Assembly (NCBI GenBank): GCA_012295275.1
Contig: CM022674.1
Span: 17,329,214 to 17,393,213 of the forward strand
Length of the DNA: 64,000 bases
Reading direction: 5' to 3'
Source: Chrysomallon squamiferum
Lineage: Eukaryota > Mollusca > Gastropoda > Neomphalida > Peltospiridae
In this document: piece after piece, positions 1 to 14,045 of the stretch
How the letters are laid out: the number at the start of each line of letters is the position of its first letter
How positions within the stretch are numbered: the first letter of the stretch is position 1
The notes under the pieces: generated by a model
The model's input: only the letters and a program-made list of their open reading frames with translations
The model's database searches: none
What the model was told of the DNA's origin: nothing
Position numbers and translations under genes: made by a program

Positions 1-1065
1 TCAGCATTCGCTTTAGTGCTAGACATAGGCTTAATTCAAACACAGATAAAGTGTCATATTAGGATCAGGAATTTCCAGGAATGAAAACTAAGAAAGAGGA
101 GACTACCGGTGACAAAATGAAGAAGAAGAACACCACCACCAGCACCAACAGTAATAAGAACAACAACAGCAGCAGCAACAACAATCGTTACTACTCATAA
201 CATAATACCGTTATTACTACTATAACTACAGCGAATTAACCAAATACTACTGTTTCTACTACAACTACTACTACTAATACAGTTACTAATTCTGAAACCA
301 CCACAACTATAACTAGAATACTTACTACCACTACTTTTACTACTGCTGTTTCTGCTACTGCTACTGCTATTATTACTACTACTACTACTACGGCTACTAC
401 TACTGTTTCAACTACATCTTTTTTGTGGGTCAACGTACAAACGTCTCAAATTGGCTCCAGTTTCTGTTAGAACTTTCCTCTGTTTGCCACTTTGAAGGTC
501 AATGAACTGTATATTGTTGCCACCGGAATAATAGTCTACGGTTTTTGCTATCCAGTGCTGTATAAAAAATCTGCGGAACGTCTGAAATTAAGTAACGAAA
601 ATAGAAATCTGATATTTTTAAACTAGAAATTAATGAGAAATATAATACAGGATTGTTTTTCAAATTAGTCAAATTCTTAAACAAGGTCTTAAACACAAAT
701 ATTATTAAAAACAGAAAGCCAAAGATACAAAAGTGTTAAAATGTTTAAAATAAAAAAGGTACTAAGAGACAGACAGGTAGGTATCTCGCAAAAATGTACA
801 CACAGACTATTACAAACACACACACACACACAGCCACACACACACACACACTCACAAACACACATATAAATAAATAGACATATAAATAGATGGATAGATA
901 GATAGATAGACAGATATATAGATACATATTTAAACAGATGTATAGTCACATACACATGTATGTATATATGCATCTATCTAGCTCTCAATAGTTCTGTGTG
1001 TGAACACACATACACATGCAAACACACATTAACACACACACACATACACATACTTTCCTCTGATC

Positions 1066-1066
1066 T

Positions 1067-1144
<78 letters not shown>
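1066..1144. repeat. CT microsatellite
   Basis: About 79 bp of almost pure CT, inside the intron of the chimeric gene of unit 1, about 130 bp from the GA tract. Confidence 0.95.
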
Positions 1145-1147
<3 letters not shown>

Positions 1148-1267
1148 CTCTCTGAACGTTTATCAGTGTGTGTACTTATCTCTATGTTTGTCTATTGTCC
1201 TGTCTGTCTCTCTTACTGTCTATCAGTCTAACTACCTATCTGTATAGAGAGAAGACGAGACAGAGAC

Positions 1268-1374
<107 letters not shown>

Positions 1375-2790
1375 ATAATATATGAAATGAAAACGATAGA
1401 AGAATTAATAAAAGCATTGCTAAAACTGACAAGCCAACCGCTATCATTGTCAGATATTTCGCAGTACGCCCTGATTGGGCTGCCGTTGTCACGTGGTACA
1501 ATTGTATATACTCTGCTTCTTTTACCTCCATTCATAATTATCTCTACACAGTCAGACGGAACACACTTTCTGTAATAATAATAACAACAGTGATGATGAT
1601 GTGAGTCTATAAATTCGTATGCGAAAAGTATAAATGCATAATTCAGGAATAAAATAATACAAATAATTCATATATAAACAAATAAACTTATAAACAAACG
1701 CACAGACATACGAATAAAACAGCTCTAAATTTATTTTATACAACATTTGATTGATATATAAGTAAACAAACAAAGTACAACATACTATAATATTCTGTAT
1801 CTGTCTCACTAAGAAACGAAAGTGAAGTCAATGGTTCATTGTACAGATAACACATGCCGTTTCCGTTGTTGTAGATGAAACCTTTGCAACCGAAGTAGCT
1901 GGAACATTCTATGACGCAGCCTACTTGACTGGTCACGTTCAGTTCCTTTGAAGGATCTTCTGCAGGTTTCTTATCTTTGTACTGTGGTAACTTTCGAAAA
2001 GTCTTACGACTTCCAAGCTCGGAATTGGCTAAAGAAACAACGATTATCAGAATTGCTAAAACACAGAATATTATCCCGTGGATCTTTTTATTACCTCCAT
2101 TTTATCAATGGTATCAATGTTGAAATGCATGTATCTCTTTTCAGAACTAAATCAATCTAATTACGTATAGAGAATTTAATCGTTATTTCAAAGAGCCAAA
2201 TAAACTAGTAATTTCTTCTACTAATGTTTCCAAGACACTGACACTACCAAACTGAACTCTTCAAATATATTAAGCGTTTGACACAAGCTTCTGTTTTCAG
2301 TCCTGTGTTAAATAAAACCTTTTCTAATAATTCCTTCAGCTTCTCTCGATTGAGCTGAAACATATATAAACGAAACAGAATGGTAATCACATTCGGTGAA
2401 CAAATATTTTATGCTAGAGTGAATATGGATCATTTAATTAATAATGAAGTGATTATTGATATGTTTGTGTAATTCGTACTGATTCTTTCAATTTATCTGA
2501 AATAAATAGAAGGCGATCAGAATTGTTTATTCGTATAACAGTCATCAGGAAATGATCATTTGAAATATGATTTGCACTGTCTTGCTTCAGCGATTGGTTT
2601 AGGGCGAAATGTTTGTTATCTTTCTTTTTGTTGCTGTATCTTTGTGGAGTTTTGTTACTGAGGGAATGTGTGCTTATATGCTTGTTCTGTGTAGTTGTTA
2701 TTGAGTCATGTTGTTGCTTTTGTTGTTCGTACTGTTCTTTTATTGTATTAATATATATTTGTAAGTGTATATCGTGTGGGGATCTAGTAG

Positions 2791-3345
2791 GTTTAGAGGA
2801 AGCTAGTATGTACATCTTGTTAATTTTTAGTAATAGTAATTGTATAATAGTATAGTAAGTTTAGAGATAGCTAGTATGTACATCTTGTTAATTTTTTAGT
2901 AATAGTAATTGTAGTAGTATTATAGTATGTTTAGAGGTAGCTAGCATGTATGTCTTGTTAATTTTTTAGTAGTAGTAATTGTAGTAATATTATAGTATGT
3001 TTAGAGGTAGCTAGCATGTACATCTTGTTAATTTTTTAGTAGTAGTAATTTTAGTAATAGTATATTAGGTTTAGAGATAGCTAGCATGTATGCCTTGTTA
3101 ATTTGTTGGTAATAGTAATTGTAGTAATATTATAGTATGTTTAGAGGTAGCTAGCATGTACATCTTGTTAATGTTTTAGTAGTAGTAATTGTATAATAGT
3201 ATAACAGGTTTAGAGATAGGGATCTAGTAGGTTTAGAGAAAGCTAGTATGTACATCTAGTTAATGTTTTAGTGGTTGTATTTATAGTAATAGTATAGTAA
3301 GTTTAGAGGTAGCTAGTATGTATATCTTGTTAATTTTGATGTTAT
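2791..3345. repeat. 70-bp minisatellite, unit 1, about 8 copies
   Basis: The unit is about 68-71 bp, beginning GTTTAGAGGTAGCTAG and containing TGTACATCTTGTTAATTTTT. It lies upstream (minus-strand sense) of the PAN exon 1, where a promoter would be expected. Confidence 0.8.
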
Positions 3346-3545
3346 TTCACTAAACAAAAGTCAAATCAAATCACCTTTTCATACTGCTGGTTGTGAACAT
3401 GATTCCATTCCATGGGATAAAAGTTATATCCCCCAGAAATGTTTTCGTATTTACTGGGATTTGAACGCGATCTTCACCCCGCACATTTTCCCATATCAAC
3501 AGCGTCTGATTCTTATTTATCCAAATTAGTCTGTGATCTGATGAC
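3345..3545. repeat. Conserved 190-bp element ahead of AAAT tract
   Basis: A conserved block with a short dyad (GGGATAAAAGTTATATCCC) and, on the minus strand, a tRNA T-arm/B-box-like GCGTTCAAATCCC. The same block is at 7060-7250 and 54425-54620, each followed by AAAT repeats. A SINE-type origin is possible; no A box could be found. Confidence 0.4.
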
Positions 3546-3555
3546 AATAATTACA

Positions 3556-3558
3556 AAA

Positions 3559-3645
<87 letters not shown>

Positions 3646-3672
3646 GTAAGTAAATAAATAAGTAAATAAGCA
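3556..3672. repeat. AAAT tetranucleotide array
   Basis: Almost pure AAAT units with a few AAGT variants. Confidence 0.95.
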
Positions 3673-3970
3673 TATTCAAGATACACTGACATTTAAAAAG
3701 ATTAATTATGTCTGTTATTTTTTATTTTTTATTATTTTATTTTATTTTATTATGGTCTCCGTCTCTCTGTTCTGGTTATACTCGTTAATTCTCTCTTTCT
3801 TTCACTACTTTCTCTTCTTATCTCTTTCTCTATCTCACAAATTTGTTTCATCCTTATCTTTTAGTATTTAGAATTAGTAATTATTTATTTATTTGGCTGG
3901 TTAGGTAGTTAATTAGAAAGATAGATAGATGGGCTGTTGTTGGCTCGTCAATTTGAATGAATTATAAACA

Positions 3971-6048
3971 TCAAAAGACTAGGAAAATGGGTACATATCG
4001 CATCAAAGGAGATATGATAGATCTCTGGAAAGCCAGAAATTGTGTTGTTTTCTTATCATAGTCACTACGTATAATACCTTCAGTGGGAATATCAGCAAAG
4101 ATGAGCCTATCACAGAAAGAAAACAAATAATCAAAATAAATATGACAAACACACTGAACTAACAATAGTAATCCATTTTTATATCAGCATTCGCTTTAGT
4201 GCTAGACATAGGCTTAATTCAAACACAGATAAAGTGTCATATTAGGATCAGGAATTTCCAGGAATGAAAACTAAGAAAGAGGAGACTACCGGTGACAAAA
4301 TGAAGAAGAAGAACACCACCACCAGCACCAACAGTAATAAGAACAACAACAGCAGCAGCAACAACAATCGTTACTACTCATAACATAATACCGTTAGTAC
4401 TACTATAACTACAGCGAATTAACCAAATACTACTGTTTCTACTACAACTACTACTACTAATACAGTTACTAATTCTGAAACCACAACAACTATAACTAGA
4501 ATACTTACTACCACTACTTTTACTACTGCTGTTTCTGCTACTGCTACTGCTATTATTACTACTACTACTACTACGGCTACTACTACTGTTTCAACTACAT
4601 CTTTTTTGGGTCAACGTACAAACGTCTCAAATTGGCTCCAGTTTCTGTTAGAACTTTCCTCTGTTTGCCACTTTGAAGGTCAATGAACTCTATATTGTTG
4701 CCACCGGAATAATAGTCTACGATTTTTGCTATCCAGTGCTGTATCAAAAATCTGCGGAACGTCTGAAATTAAGTAACGAAAATAGAAATCTGATATTTTT
4801 AAACTAGAAATTAATGAGAAATATAATACAGGATTGTTTTTCAAATTAGTCAAATTCTTAAAGAAGGTCTTAAACACAAATATTATTAAAAACAGAAAGC
4901 CAGAGACACAAAAGTGTTAAAATGTTTAAGATAAAAAAGGTACTAAGAGACAGACAGGTAGGTATCTCGCAAAAAATGTACACACAGACTATTACAAACA
5001 CACACACACACACAGCCACACACACACACACACTCACAAACACACATATAAATAAATAGACATATAAATAGATGGATAGATAGATAGACAGATATATAGA
5101 TACATATTTAAACAGATATATAGTCACATACACATGTATGTATATATGCATCTATCTAGCTCAATAGTTCTGTGTGTGAACACACATACACATGCAAACA
5201 CACATTAACACACACACATACACACATACTTTCTTCTCTGATCTGTTTCTCTCTCTCTGAACGTCTCTCTGTCATCTGTCTGTATCTCTATGTTTGTGTG
5301 TGTACTTATCTCTATGTTTGTCTATTGTCCTGTCTGTCTCTCTTACTGTCTATCAGAAGAATTAATAAAAGTATCGCTCAAACTTACAAAGCCAACCGCT
5401 ATCATTATCGATATTTCGCAGTACGCCCTGATTGGGCTGCCGTTGTCACGTGGTACAATTGTATAAACTCCGCTTGTTTTATCTCCATTCATAATTATCT
5501 CTACACAGTCAGACGGAACACTTTCTGTAATAATAATAACAACAGTGATGATAACGCTAGTTTATGAATTTGTATGCGAAAAGAATAAATACATAATTCA
5601 GGAATAAACTAATAAAATAATTCATATATAAAAAATAGACTTATAAACAAACACACATACAATAAAACAATTCTAAATTTATTTTATACAACATTTGATT
5701 TATATATAAGTAAAAAACAAAGTACAACATACCATAATATTCTGTATTTGTCTCGCTAACAAAAAAGGGAGAAGTCAATGGTTCATTGTACAGATCACAC
5801 ATGCTGTTTCCGCTGTTGTAGATGAAACCTTTGCAACCGAAGTAGGTGGAACATTCTGTGACGCAGCGTACTTGACTGGACACGGTCAATTCTTTTGAAG
5901 GATCTCCTGCAGGTTTCTTATCTTTGTACTGTGGTAACTTTCGAAAAGTCTTACGAGTACCAAGCTCGGAATTGGCTAAAGAAACAACGGTTATCAGAAT
6001 TGCTAAAACACAGAATATTATCTCGTGGATCTTTTTTATTATCTCCAT
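3971..6048 (-). pseudogene. Chimeric PAN-fibrinogen-YWTD gene, unit 2
   Basis: Exon 1 (6048-5733) is open and nearly identical to the lectin exon 1, with signal peptide and all four PAN cysteines (RCVTEC, FGCKGF, MCDLYN). Exon 2 (5524-5388) is the start of the fibrinogen domain, but a deletion and a nearby insertion scramble the last dozen residues after YCEIS. Next on the minus strand comes, instead of fibrinogen exons 3-5, the YWTD exon (4762-4599, 2 nt short at the R-R-L-Y site) and the terminal YWTD exon (4106 to about 3971, 4 nt short). Exon 1 ends in phase 1 and the YWTD exon starts in phase 1, so these could splice directly; exon 2 ends in phase 0 and could not. Whether it is expressed cannot be told. 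Confidence 0.6.
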
Positions 6049-6738
6049 TTTGTAAATGGTATCAATGTCGAAATTCAGATAACTGTATTCAGAAATAAAT
6101 TAATCTACTTATATGAAGAGATTTCAATCGTTATTCCACAGAGCCAAATAAACTAGTAATTTCTTCTCCTAATGTTTCCAAGGCACTGTCACTACCAGAC
6201 TGATCTCATCAAATATATTAAGCGTTTCACACAAGCTTCTGTTTTCAGTCCTGTGTTAAATAAAACCTTTTCTAATAATTTCTGCAGCTTCTCTCAGTTT
6301 AGCTGAAACATACAGAAGCCAAACAGAACGGTAATCACATTCGGTGAACAAATATGTTATGCTACAGTGAATATGGATAATTTTATTAATAATGTAGTGA
6401 TTATTGATATTTTTGTGTAAGTTATACTGATTCTTTCAATTTATCTGAAATAAATAGAAGGCGAACAGAATTGTTTATTCGTATAATAGTGATCAGGGAA
6501 ATGATCATTTGAAATATGATTTGTTCTGTCTTGCTTCAGCGATTGGTTTAGGGGGAAATGTTTGTTATCTTTCTTTTCGTTGCTGTATCTTTGTGGGTTT
6601 TTGTTACTGAGGGGAGTGTGTGTTTATATGGTTGTTCTGTTTATTTTTATTGAGTCATGTTGTTGCTTTTGTTGTTCGTACTGTTGTTTTATTGTATTAA
6701 TATATATTTGTAAGTATATATCATGTGGGATCTCTTAG

Positions 6739-7050
6739 GTTTAGAGGAAGCTAGTATGTACATCTTGTCATTTTTTTAGTAATAGCAATCGTAGTAATAG
6801 TATAGTAAGTTAAGAGGTAGCTAGCTTGTATATCTTGTTAATTTTTAGTAGTAGTAATTGTAGTAATAGTATAGTAGGTTTACAGGAAGCTGGTATGTAC
6901 ATCTTTTTAATTTTTTAGTAATAGTTATGTAGTAATAGTATAATAGGTTTACAGGAAGCTGGTATGTACAATCTTGTTAATTTTTTAGTAATAGTAATTG
7001 TAGTAATAGTATAATAGGTTTAGAGGTAGCTAGTATGTACATCTAGTTAA
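6739..7050. repeat. 70-bp minisatellite, unit 2, about 5 copies
   Basis: Same unit as at 2791-3345, shorter array, also upstream of an open PAN exon 1. Confidence 0.8.
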
Positions 7051-7059
7051 TTTTGTTCT

Positions 7060-7250
7060 AATGTCACTAAATAAAAGTCAAATCAAATCACCTTTTCATA
7101 CTGATGGTTGTGAACGTGATTCCATTCCATGGGATAAAAGTTATATCCCCCAGAAATGTTTTCGGATTGACTGGGATTTGAACGCGATCTTCACCCCGCA
7201 CATATTCCCATATCAACAGCGCAAGATCCTCATTTATCCAGATTAGTCTG
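7060..7250. repeat. Conserved 190-bp element, second copy
   Basis: Second copy of the block at 3345-3545, followed by AAAC then AAAT repeats to about 7420. It is open in one plus frame (61 codons) but the frame carries no recognisable domain. Confidence 0.4.
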
Positions 7251-7274
7251 TGATCTGATAATAATAATTACAAA

Positions 7275-7350
7275 GTAAATAAATAAAATAAAAATAAATA
7301 AATAAACACACGAACAAACAAACAAACAAACAAACAAACAAACAAACAAA

Positions 7351-7397
<47 letters not shown>

Positions 7398-7425
7398 ACA
7401 AATAAATAAATAAATGAATGAATAA
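7275..7425. repeat. AAAC/AAAT tetranucleotide array
   Basis: Blocks of AAAC (about 7314-7348) then AAAT; equivalent to 3556-3672 and 54655-54760. Confidence 0.95.
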
Positions 7426-8278
7426 GCATATTCAAGATACACCGACATTTAACAGAATTAATTATGTCTGGTATTTTTTATATTTTATTTTTGTTATTTT
7501 ATTATTTTTTTTATCTCCGTCTGTCTGTTCTGGTCATACACGTTAATTCTTTCTTTCTCTCACTACTTTCTCTTTCTATCTCTCTCTCTATCTCACAAAC
7601 TTGTTTCATCCTTATCTTTTAGTATTTAGAATTAGTAATTTTTTTATTTATTTGGCTAGTTAGGTAGTTAGTTAGAAAGAAAGATAGATAGGCTGTTGTT
7701 GGCTCGTAAATTTGAATGAATTATAAAAATCAAAAGACAAGGAAAATGGGTACATTTCGTATCAAAGGAGATATGATAGATCTCTGGAAAGCCAGAAATT
7801 GTGTTGTTTTCTTATAATAGTCACTACGTATAATTCCTTTAGTGGGAATATCAGCAAAGATGAGCCTAGGGAGAAACAACAAATAATAAAAATAAATATG
7901 ACAAAGACATTGAACTAATAATGGTAATTCATTTTTATATCAGCATTCGCTTTAGTGCTAGACATAGGCTTAATTCAAACACAGATAAAGTGTCATATTA
8001 GGATCAGGAATTTCCAGGAATGAAAACTAAGAAAGAGGAGACTACCTGATACAAAATGAAGAAGAAGAACACCAGCACCACCAATAACAACAGCAACAAC
8101 AGTCGCTACTACTCATACCATAGTACCATTATTACTACTATAACTACAGCGAATTAACCAAATACTACTGTTTCTGCTACAACTGCTACTACTATTACAG
8201 TTACTAATTCTGAAACCAACACAACTATAACTAGTATACTTACTACCACTACCTTTACTAATGTTGCTTATGCTACTG

Positions 8279-8321
<43 letters not shown>

Positions 8322-8815
8322 AACTGTTTCATCTACCTCATTTCTGGGTCAACGTACATACGTCTTAAATTGGCTCCATTTTGTGTTAGAACTTTCCTTT
8401 GTTTGCCACTTTGAAAGTCAATGAACTCTATAATGTTGCCACCGGAATAATAGAGTCTACGAGTTTTGCTTTCCAGTGCTGTATCAGAAATCTGCGGAAG
8501 GTCTGAAATTAACCAAAATAGAAATCTGACATACTTAAACTAGAAATTAATGGGAAATATAGGACAGGATTTTTTTTTTCAAATTAGTCAAATTCTCGTA
8601 GCATAACCATTTAAAACCATATATTATCTAAACTGGACATTTTTAAATAAGGTTTTAAACACAAAGATTATTAAAAACAGAAAGCAAGAGACACAAAAGT
8701 GTCAAAATGTATAAAAGAATAAGGTACTAAGAGACAGACAGGTAGGTATCTCGCTAAAAATGCACACATACATACACACAGACAATCACACACACATACA
8801 CACACGCACATATAT

Positions 8816-8819
<4 letters not shown>

Positions 8820-8851
<32 letters not shown>
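8820..8851. repeat. TA microsatellite
   Basis: About 32 bp of TA in the P module of the left PAN-YWTD copy. Confidence 0.9.
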
Positions 8852-8855
<4 letters not shown>

Positions 8856-9131
8856 TTATATATATAGATACATATAGATATATAGATAAACAGATATATA
8901 GTCACATACACACGTATGTATGTATGTATGAACACGTAGACACGCATACACATTAACACATACACAGAGAGACACACACATATATATGTAAATATATACT
9001 TTACTCTGATCTGATATCATCGCATGGGAGAGCCTCGCTGGATCTGGCACTTCTGACCTTTACAGGATGTAAGGCAGTAACCAGTTATTCTCTCTATAAC
9101 CCAAAGCCACTTATATACTCTATCATTTCAT

Positions 9132-9302
<171 letters not shown>

Positions 9303-9544
9303 TATTAGAAATCAATTTCTTGTCATTTATTTTTTTCTTGTGGATGAAATCAGATGGAATCAGCCATCCTATCATCAAGTTCAAACTTTTCCCAAGAGTT
9401 CTTTTCAATGTCGTATACGTACCACGCCTTCCTCAGATCCTCGTAGATGGAAACCAAACCAGGCTGATATCATTTCTGCTGTAATAATGAAACAACATCA
9501 ACGACAGAAACAACAACACCCATAACAAAAATAATAACAGTAAC

Positions 9545-9602
<58 letters not shown>

Positions 9603-9724
9603 TAATGATGATGATGATGATGATTATTAAAATAATAACATGTATTTCTTTTTTCTCATTCCTATTATTTCTCTAGGTAGCGCGGTTTCATTTTCTTTCT
9701 TTCTTTTATAATAATAATAATAAC

Positions 9725-9775
<51 letters not shown>
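9545..9775. repeat. AAT arrays
   Basis: Two AAT arrays (9548-9600 and 9711-9772) with a GAT stretch, in the intron between PAN-prime and exon X. Confidence 0.9.
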
Positions 9776-9776
<1 letters not shown>

Positions 9777-10249
9777 TGCCGCTACAAGCAATAATATTAC
9801 AGATAGTACTTCATTCCTTATATTTCTATAAAACTACTACTGCAACTCTACTATAATACTGTTTCAACTATCACAATCACTGCTACTAGTGCTGCTACTT
9901 CTACTACATTTAATACTATCACCTTGTTTCAGAGATAAACTACGTACTATCCACGTTAATAATGAAATGTTAACAGAATATATATATTTACCGATCCATA
10001 CACAGACAGACAAACAGACAGACATATATTTACCCTGATGTATGTAGTAAGTAGAAATGTTACTCAGTACTGGCGCATTGCAGCCTCCAGTGACAACTTC
10101 ACTCAAAAAAGAAAACATTTAGCAGACGACTTTTCAAACCTGAACTTTTTGCGTCTGGGTTCAAGGTCACACTGCGCGGCACACACCAATTTATTCCTAG
10201 CTTTGTTGTCAGATATCAAATACCTTTCAGAAAGTAGGATTCCCATTAG

Positions 10250-11040
10250 ATTGGCAATTGTTGTCGTGCTTTAACTCACGGAATCACTGTTTACGAAAAC
10301 TTAAGCGTCTATTATGATGTTGTCAAGTATGGACTTAGTAGAAATTAGAAAAAAAACATCCAAATATTTTGAACACCTTCATCCTGTCTCTCGTGATAAA
10401 GGTTCCCTTGTTACTTTTAAAACTTCTTTTTTTCCGATACACATATCTGGCCTACTTCTTTAGAGAGCAGAAATAAAATATTGGTAATAAAGATTAAAAA
10501 TATAACTGATTTTCTAATCAGTGTATTTAATTAACCGTTACGGTCCGTATCAAAGGCGGATCGATTGTTCTAGAACTGGCGAAGTTTCAGGAAAAAAAAA
10601 TTCAGGGTGTTTGCTAAAGTAAAAAATGCTGGGCAATGTTTTATAAGCAAATACACAAAGATAGATTCTGAGTATCGCCCATTCTGAATTACATTTGCAT
10701 GAACAAAACCAGGTTGTGTGTAGCAGACTATATCTATCAGCTAACATAAACTAGTATGCTCAGCTCCTGAATACCTGACATACTTTTCCTATCTGCTGGT
10801 TGTCAGTTTCGACTTCCCCGTCCATCATACTTGTTTTATGTCCACATCGATTCCAGGAATTACAGAAATACACAATTCATGCTTGACCTGCTACAGTTCT
10901 TTATGAATTCTTTGTCGATCGGAGCGGTTGAGAGAACATAATATATTGTTTACTCGTATGAAATAATATCATAATTTAAAACAAAAAATCATTTTTCAAT
11001 CCTGTCCAAAAAGTTAAAACTGGATTTGGTAAAGGACGTC
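10250..11040. other. Upstream region of the left PAN-YWTD copy
   Basis: Closely matches 57600-58375. It includes a possible signal-peptide start on the minus strand near 10375 (MKVFKIFG...) that ends quickly in a stop, and otherwise AT-rich sequence. The high match of non-coding sequence fits a fairly recent duplication. Confidence 0.5.
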
Positions 11041-12400
11041 ATTGTTTGCACCGTGATACAGGGTTAGGGTTAGAGTTTGAGTTAGGATTTTTTAATTTTA
11101 TTATAAATGTTATGATAAACTGCAAAATACTTTGAGAGTCACGATTTGTTCCCAACCTCCATAGGATTAGGTTTGGATGTTAAGCTACGGTTAGGGTTAG
11201 GGTTAGAGCTAGGATCATTTAAATGTTATCATTAGTGTTATGATAATATGCAAAATAATTTGGGGTCACGTTAGGGTCAGGGTTAGGGTTAGGGTTAGAG
11301 CTAGGATCATTTAAATTTTATCATTAGTGTTAATGCAAAATGATTTGGGGTCACGCTTGGAAGTAACGTAAGGGTAAGAAATAATGTTGCGAACCTCCGT
11401 ACTATTCCTTTAGAAATTGAGCTAGCGTTAAGGTTAGGGTTAGGGTCAGTGTTAGTGTTAGTGCTACGGTTATTTAAGTTTTATCATTAACGTTATGATA
11501 ATGTGAAAAATAAATTCTGGGTCACGATTGGAAGTAGCGTAAGGCTAACAATAAAAGATGCGGACCTCCGTAGGATTGAGCTTTGAAACTGAGATACGGT
11601 TAAGGGTAGGGTTAGGGTTAGGGTTATTCAAATTGTATCACTTGTGTAATGGTAATGTCAAAAATAATTTGTGGTTCACGATTGGAATTAGCGTAAGGGT
11701 AAGAATTAATATTCCGAACCTCCGTAGCATTAGTTTCGGTAGTTAAGCTAGGGTTAGGGTTAGGATTAGGGTTAGAGGTAGTTTTATTTAAACTGTATCA
11801 TTAGTGTTATGACAATGTGCAAGATAATTTGTGGCATACGATTGGAAGTATCGTACGAATTAATGTTGCAGACCTCCGTAGGTTTAGGTTTAGAAATTGA
11901 GCTAGGGTTAAGGTTAAGGTTAGGGATATACTTAGGGTTAGGGTTACAGCTAGGATTATTAAAACTGTATCATTAATCTTCTAATAATGTGCAAACTAAT
12001 TTGAGGTCACGATTCGAATTAGCGTAAGGGTAAGAATTAATGTGGCGGAATTCCGTAGGATTAAGTTTAGAAATTGAGATAGGGTTAAGGTTAGGGTTAC
12101 AGTTTGGATAAGTGTTAGGGTTAGGGCTAAACCTAGGGTTCTTTAAATTGTATGACTAGTGTTAGGATCATGTGCAACATAATGTGTGAGTCACGTGGAA
12201 GTAGCGAAATGGTAAGAATTCATGTTCTTGGATGATTAAAATATTATCATTATAGATCTTATAATGCCCAAAATAATTTGGGGGCCACGATTGGAGTTAG
12301 CGTAAGGGACAAAACTCATGTTGCGAATTTCCAGGGGATTAAGTTTAGAAATTGAGCTAGGTTAAGGATTAGTGTTAAGGTTAGGAATACAGCATTTGCC
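11040..12400. repeat. TTAGGG-containing satellite, left copy
   Basis: About eight diverged units of roughly 150-190 bp. Each has a unique part (ATCATTAGTGTTATGATAAT, then AAATAATTTGGGGTCACGAT, GCGTAAGGGTAAGAATTAAT and ACCTCCGTAGGATTA) followed by runs of TTAGGG and close variants. No open gene is visible in it. Confidence 0.85.
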
Positions 12401-12419
12401 ACCATTTTGTTTTCTTTGT

Positions 12420-13569
12420 CTCTTATTTCTTTATTATTATTTTTTTTAAATTTTTTTACAAAATAGCAAAATAATTTTATTTCTAAAATCTACATTTTTC
12501 TTCTTTTCTTTCAACACTAAATATCTGAAATCTACATTTTACATCTTTTACTTCAAACTAAATTAATTCCACCCTTACCGGATGTACCCATTTTTAAACA
12601 CGAGTCTGAGAAATATAGAAAACAGTGACTGTGTAATAATAATAATAATAATATTAGTATTATTACTACTACTACTACTACTTCTACTATTACTACTACT
12701 ACTATTACTACTACTATTATTATTATTAGTATTCGTAACTGAAACTACTTTGTGTTACTTGTAAGTACATAATAGACACTACATTTACTTGTTCAGTTAA
12801 AATATTCATGATATGTATTCGGCCACAATTGCTTAATTATATCGTTTATTCCAATCGAGCCTATATTTCCCACTTGGTAGAGTGCTGTATAATTTTAAAA
12901 ATAAAACAAGTAAAGCAAAGTTATGGAATATATGAAAGGAAAAATAGCCAAGCGATATGATTTATTTTATTTAAACTCGATTGTGATAGTGTTATAGATT
13001 TAAAGACAAATTTAATATAATTTACCCGATTTATATATATATACATATATATATATATATTAATACACATAATATTTGTTATTATTGGTGTTATTATTTG
13101 TATTATCATCATTATTATTTGTCAGTATTCTTCTACTAATAATTGTTAACTCATTAAGAACGAGAACTTTGCTATTTCACCAAATATGACTGTGAGACTT
13201 ACCTCCCTTATACGATGTTGAAGCCCTTAAACGCAGTAGTTTGATAAAAAAGAACCACAAAGTTTCAGATATCGAAACCGCCTGCTTGAAGGTGTTCCCC
13301 ATTGCTGATAAATGAACTCATTATTAATCAATTAATGTATTAAGAATACTTCAGAAAACCTCTTTGTTTTATGATTTTATTGACAATACTGTCCTATACA
13401 GATCAGGTACTGTAATTATATAAACAGTGAACGAATAACAAGATTGGATGAAAGAAAGGAGAAAAAGACAAATAAATAACGACATTATAAAAATTTTAAA
13501 TTAATGAAATGTCAGACATAATTTTCTTTTTTAATTATTGGTTTTATCATTGTTGTGTTGGTGTTGTTG

Positions 13570-13622
<53 letters not shown>

Positions 13623-13734
13623 GTTATTATTCCTATCCATCCTTTTATTACCATCATCGTAATTATTTTTCAGTACTGATTATGATTATGATTAAGATTA
13701 GTATTGTTATTGTCATTATTATTGTTATTATTAA

Positions 13735-13770
<36 letters not shown>

Positions 13771-14000
13771 TATTATTATTATTAGTAGTAGTAGTAGTAG
13801 TAGTAGTACTCCTTGTCCATATTTATACGATCATCATCATCATAATCATCATCATTATTATTTTATTACGGAACAGCAGATTATTTTGTTCAGGATTATT
13901 TTGCTCCTGCCAGGACCTAGTTTTAGTTATTTAATATGTGGACCAAAAGATAAGCCACAGGCATAACGGATACAAATATAGCATGGCGTGTGTCTACACA
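12420..14000. other. Intergenic stretch with ATT/ACT arrays, left copy
   Basis: Contains ATT/ACT arrays at 12635-12727, 13570-13632 and 13725-13810, a TA tract near 13030-13062, and otherwise AT-rich unique sequence shared with 59450-60640. No gene seen. Confidence 0.8.
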
Positions 14001-14007
14001 CATGATC

Positions 14008-14045
14008 GACTTTAGCTCAATTGGTAAGACGTCATTTGCTTCACT
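14008..14045 (+). other. tRNA 5'-half-like sequence
   Basis: TTTAGCTCAATTGGTAAGAC matches the D-arm/A-box of a tRNA. No matching T-arm follows, so this is a relic or SINE fragment, not a tRNA gene. Confidence 0.45.

Larger units (their letters stand above)
4185..7939. repeat. Tandem unit 2 (modules P and Q)
   Basis: Collinear with unit 1 but about 430 bp shorter: it lacks the long GA/TC tracts (P joins Q directly at about 5357) and has fewer minisatellite units. Confidence 0.85.

Noticed and set aside
2791-3345. CRISPR array for the 70-bp minisatellite
   Set aside because: Eukaryotic context, no unique spacers between conserved repeats, no cas genes.
5895-6098. 67-codon plus frames across the PAN exon (also 1948-2160, 53230-53433)
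   Set aside because: Antisense shadows of the PAN signal exon.
7061-7246. 61-codon plus-strand frame found in three copies (also 54432-54617)
   Set aside because: It is part of the conserved 190-bp duplicated element; the unit-1 copy differs and no family fits. Its repetition follows from the segmental duplication.
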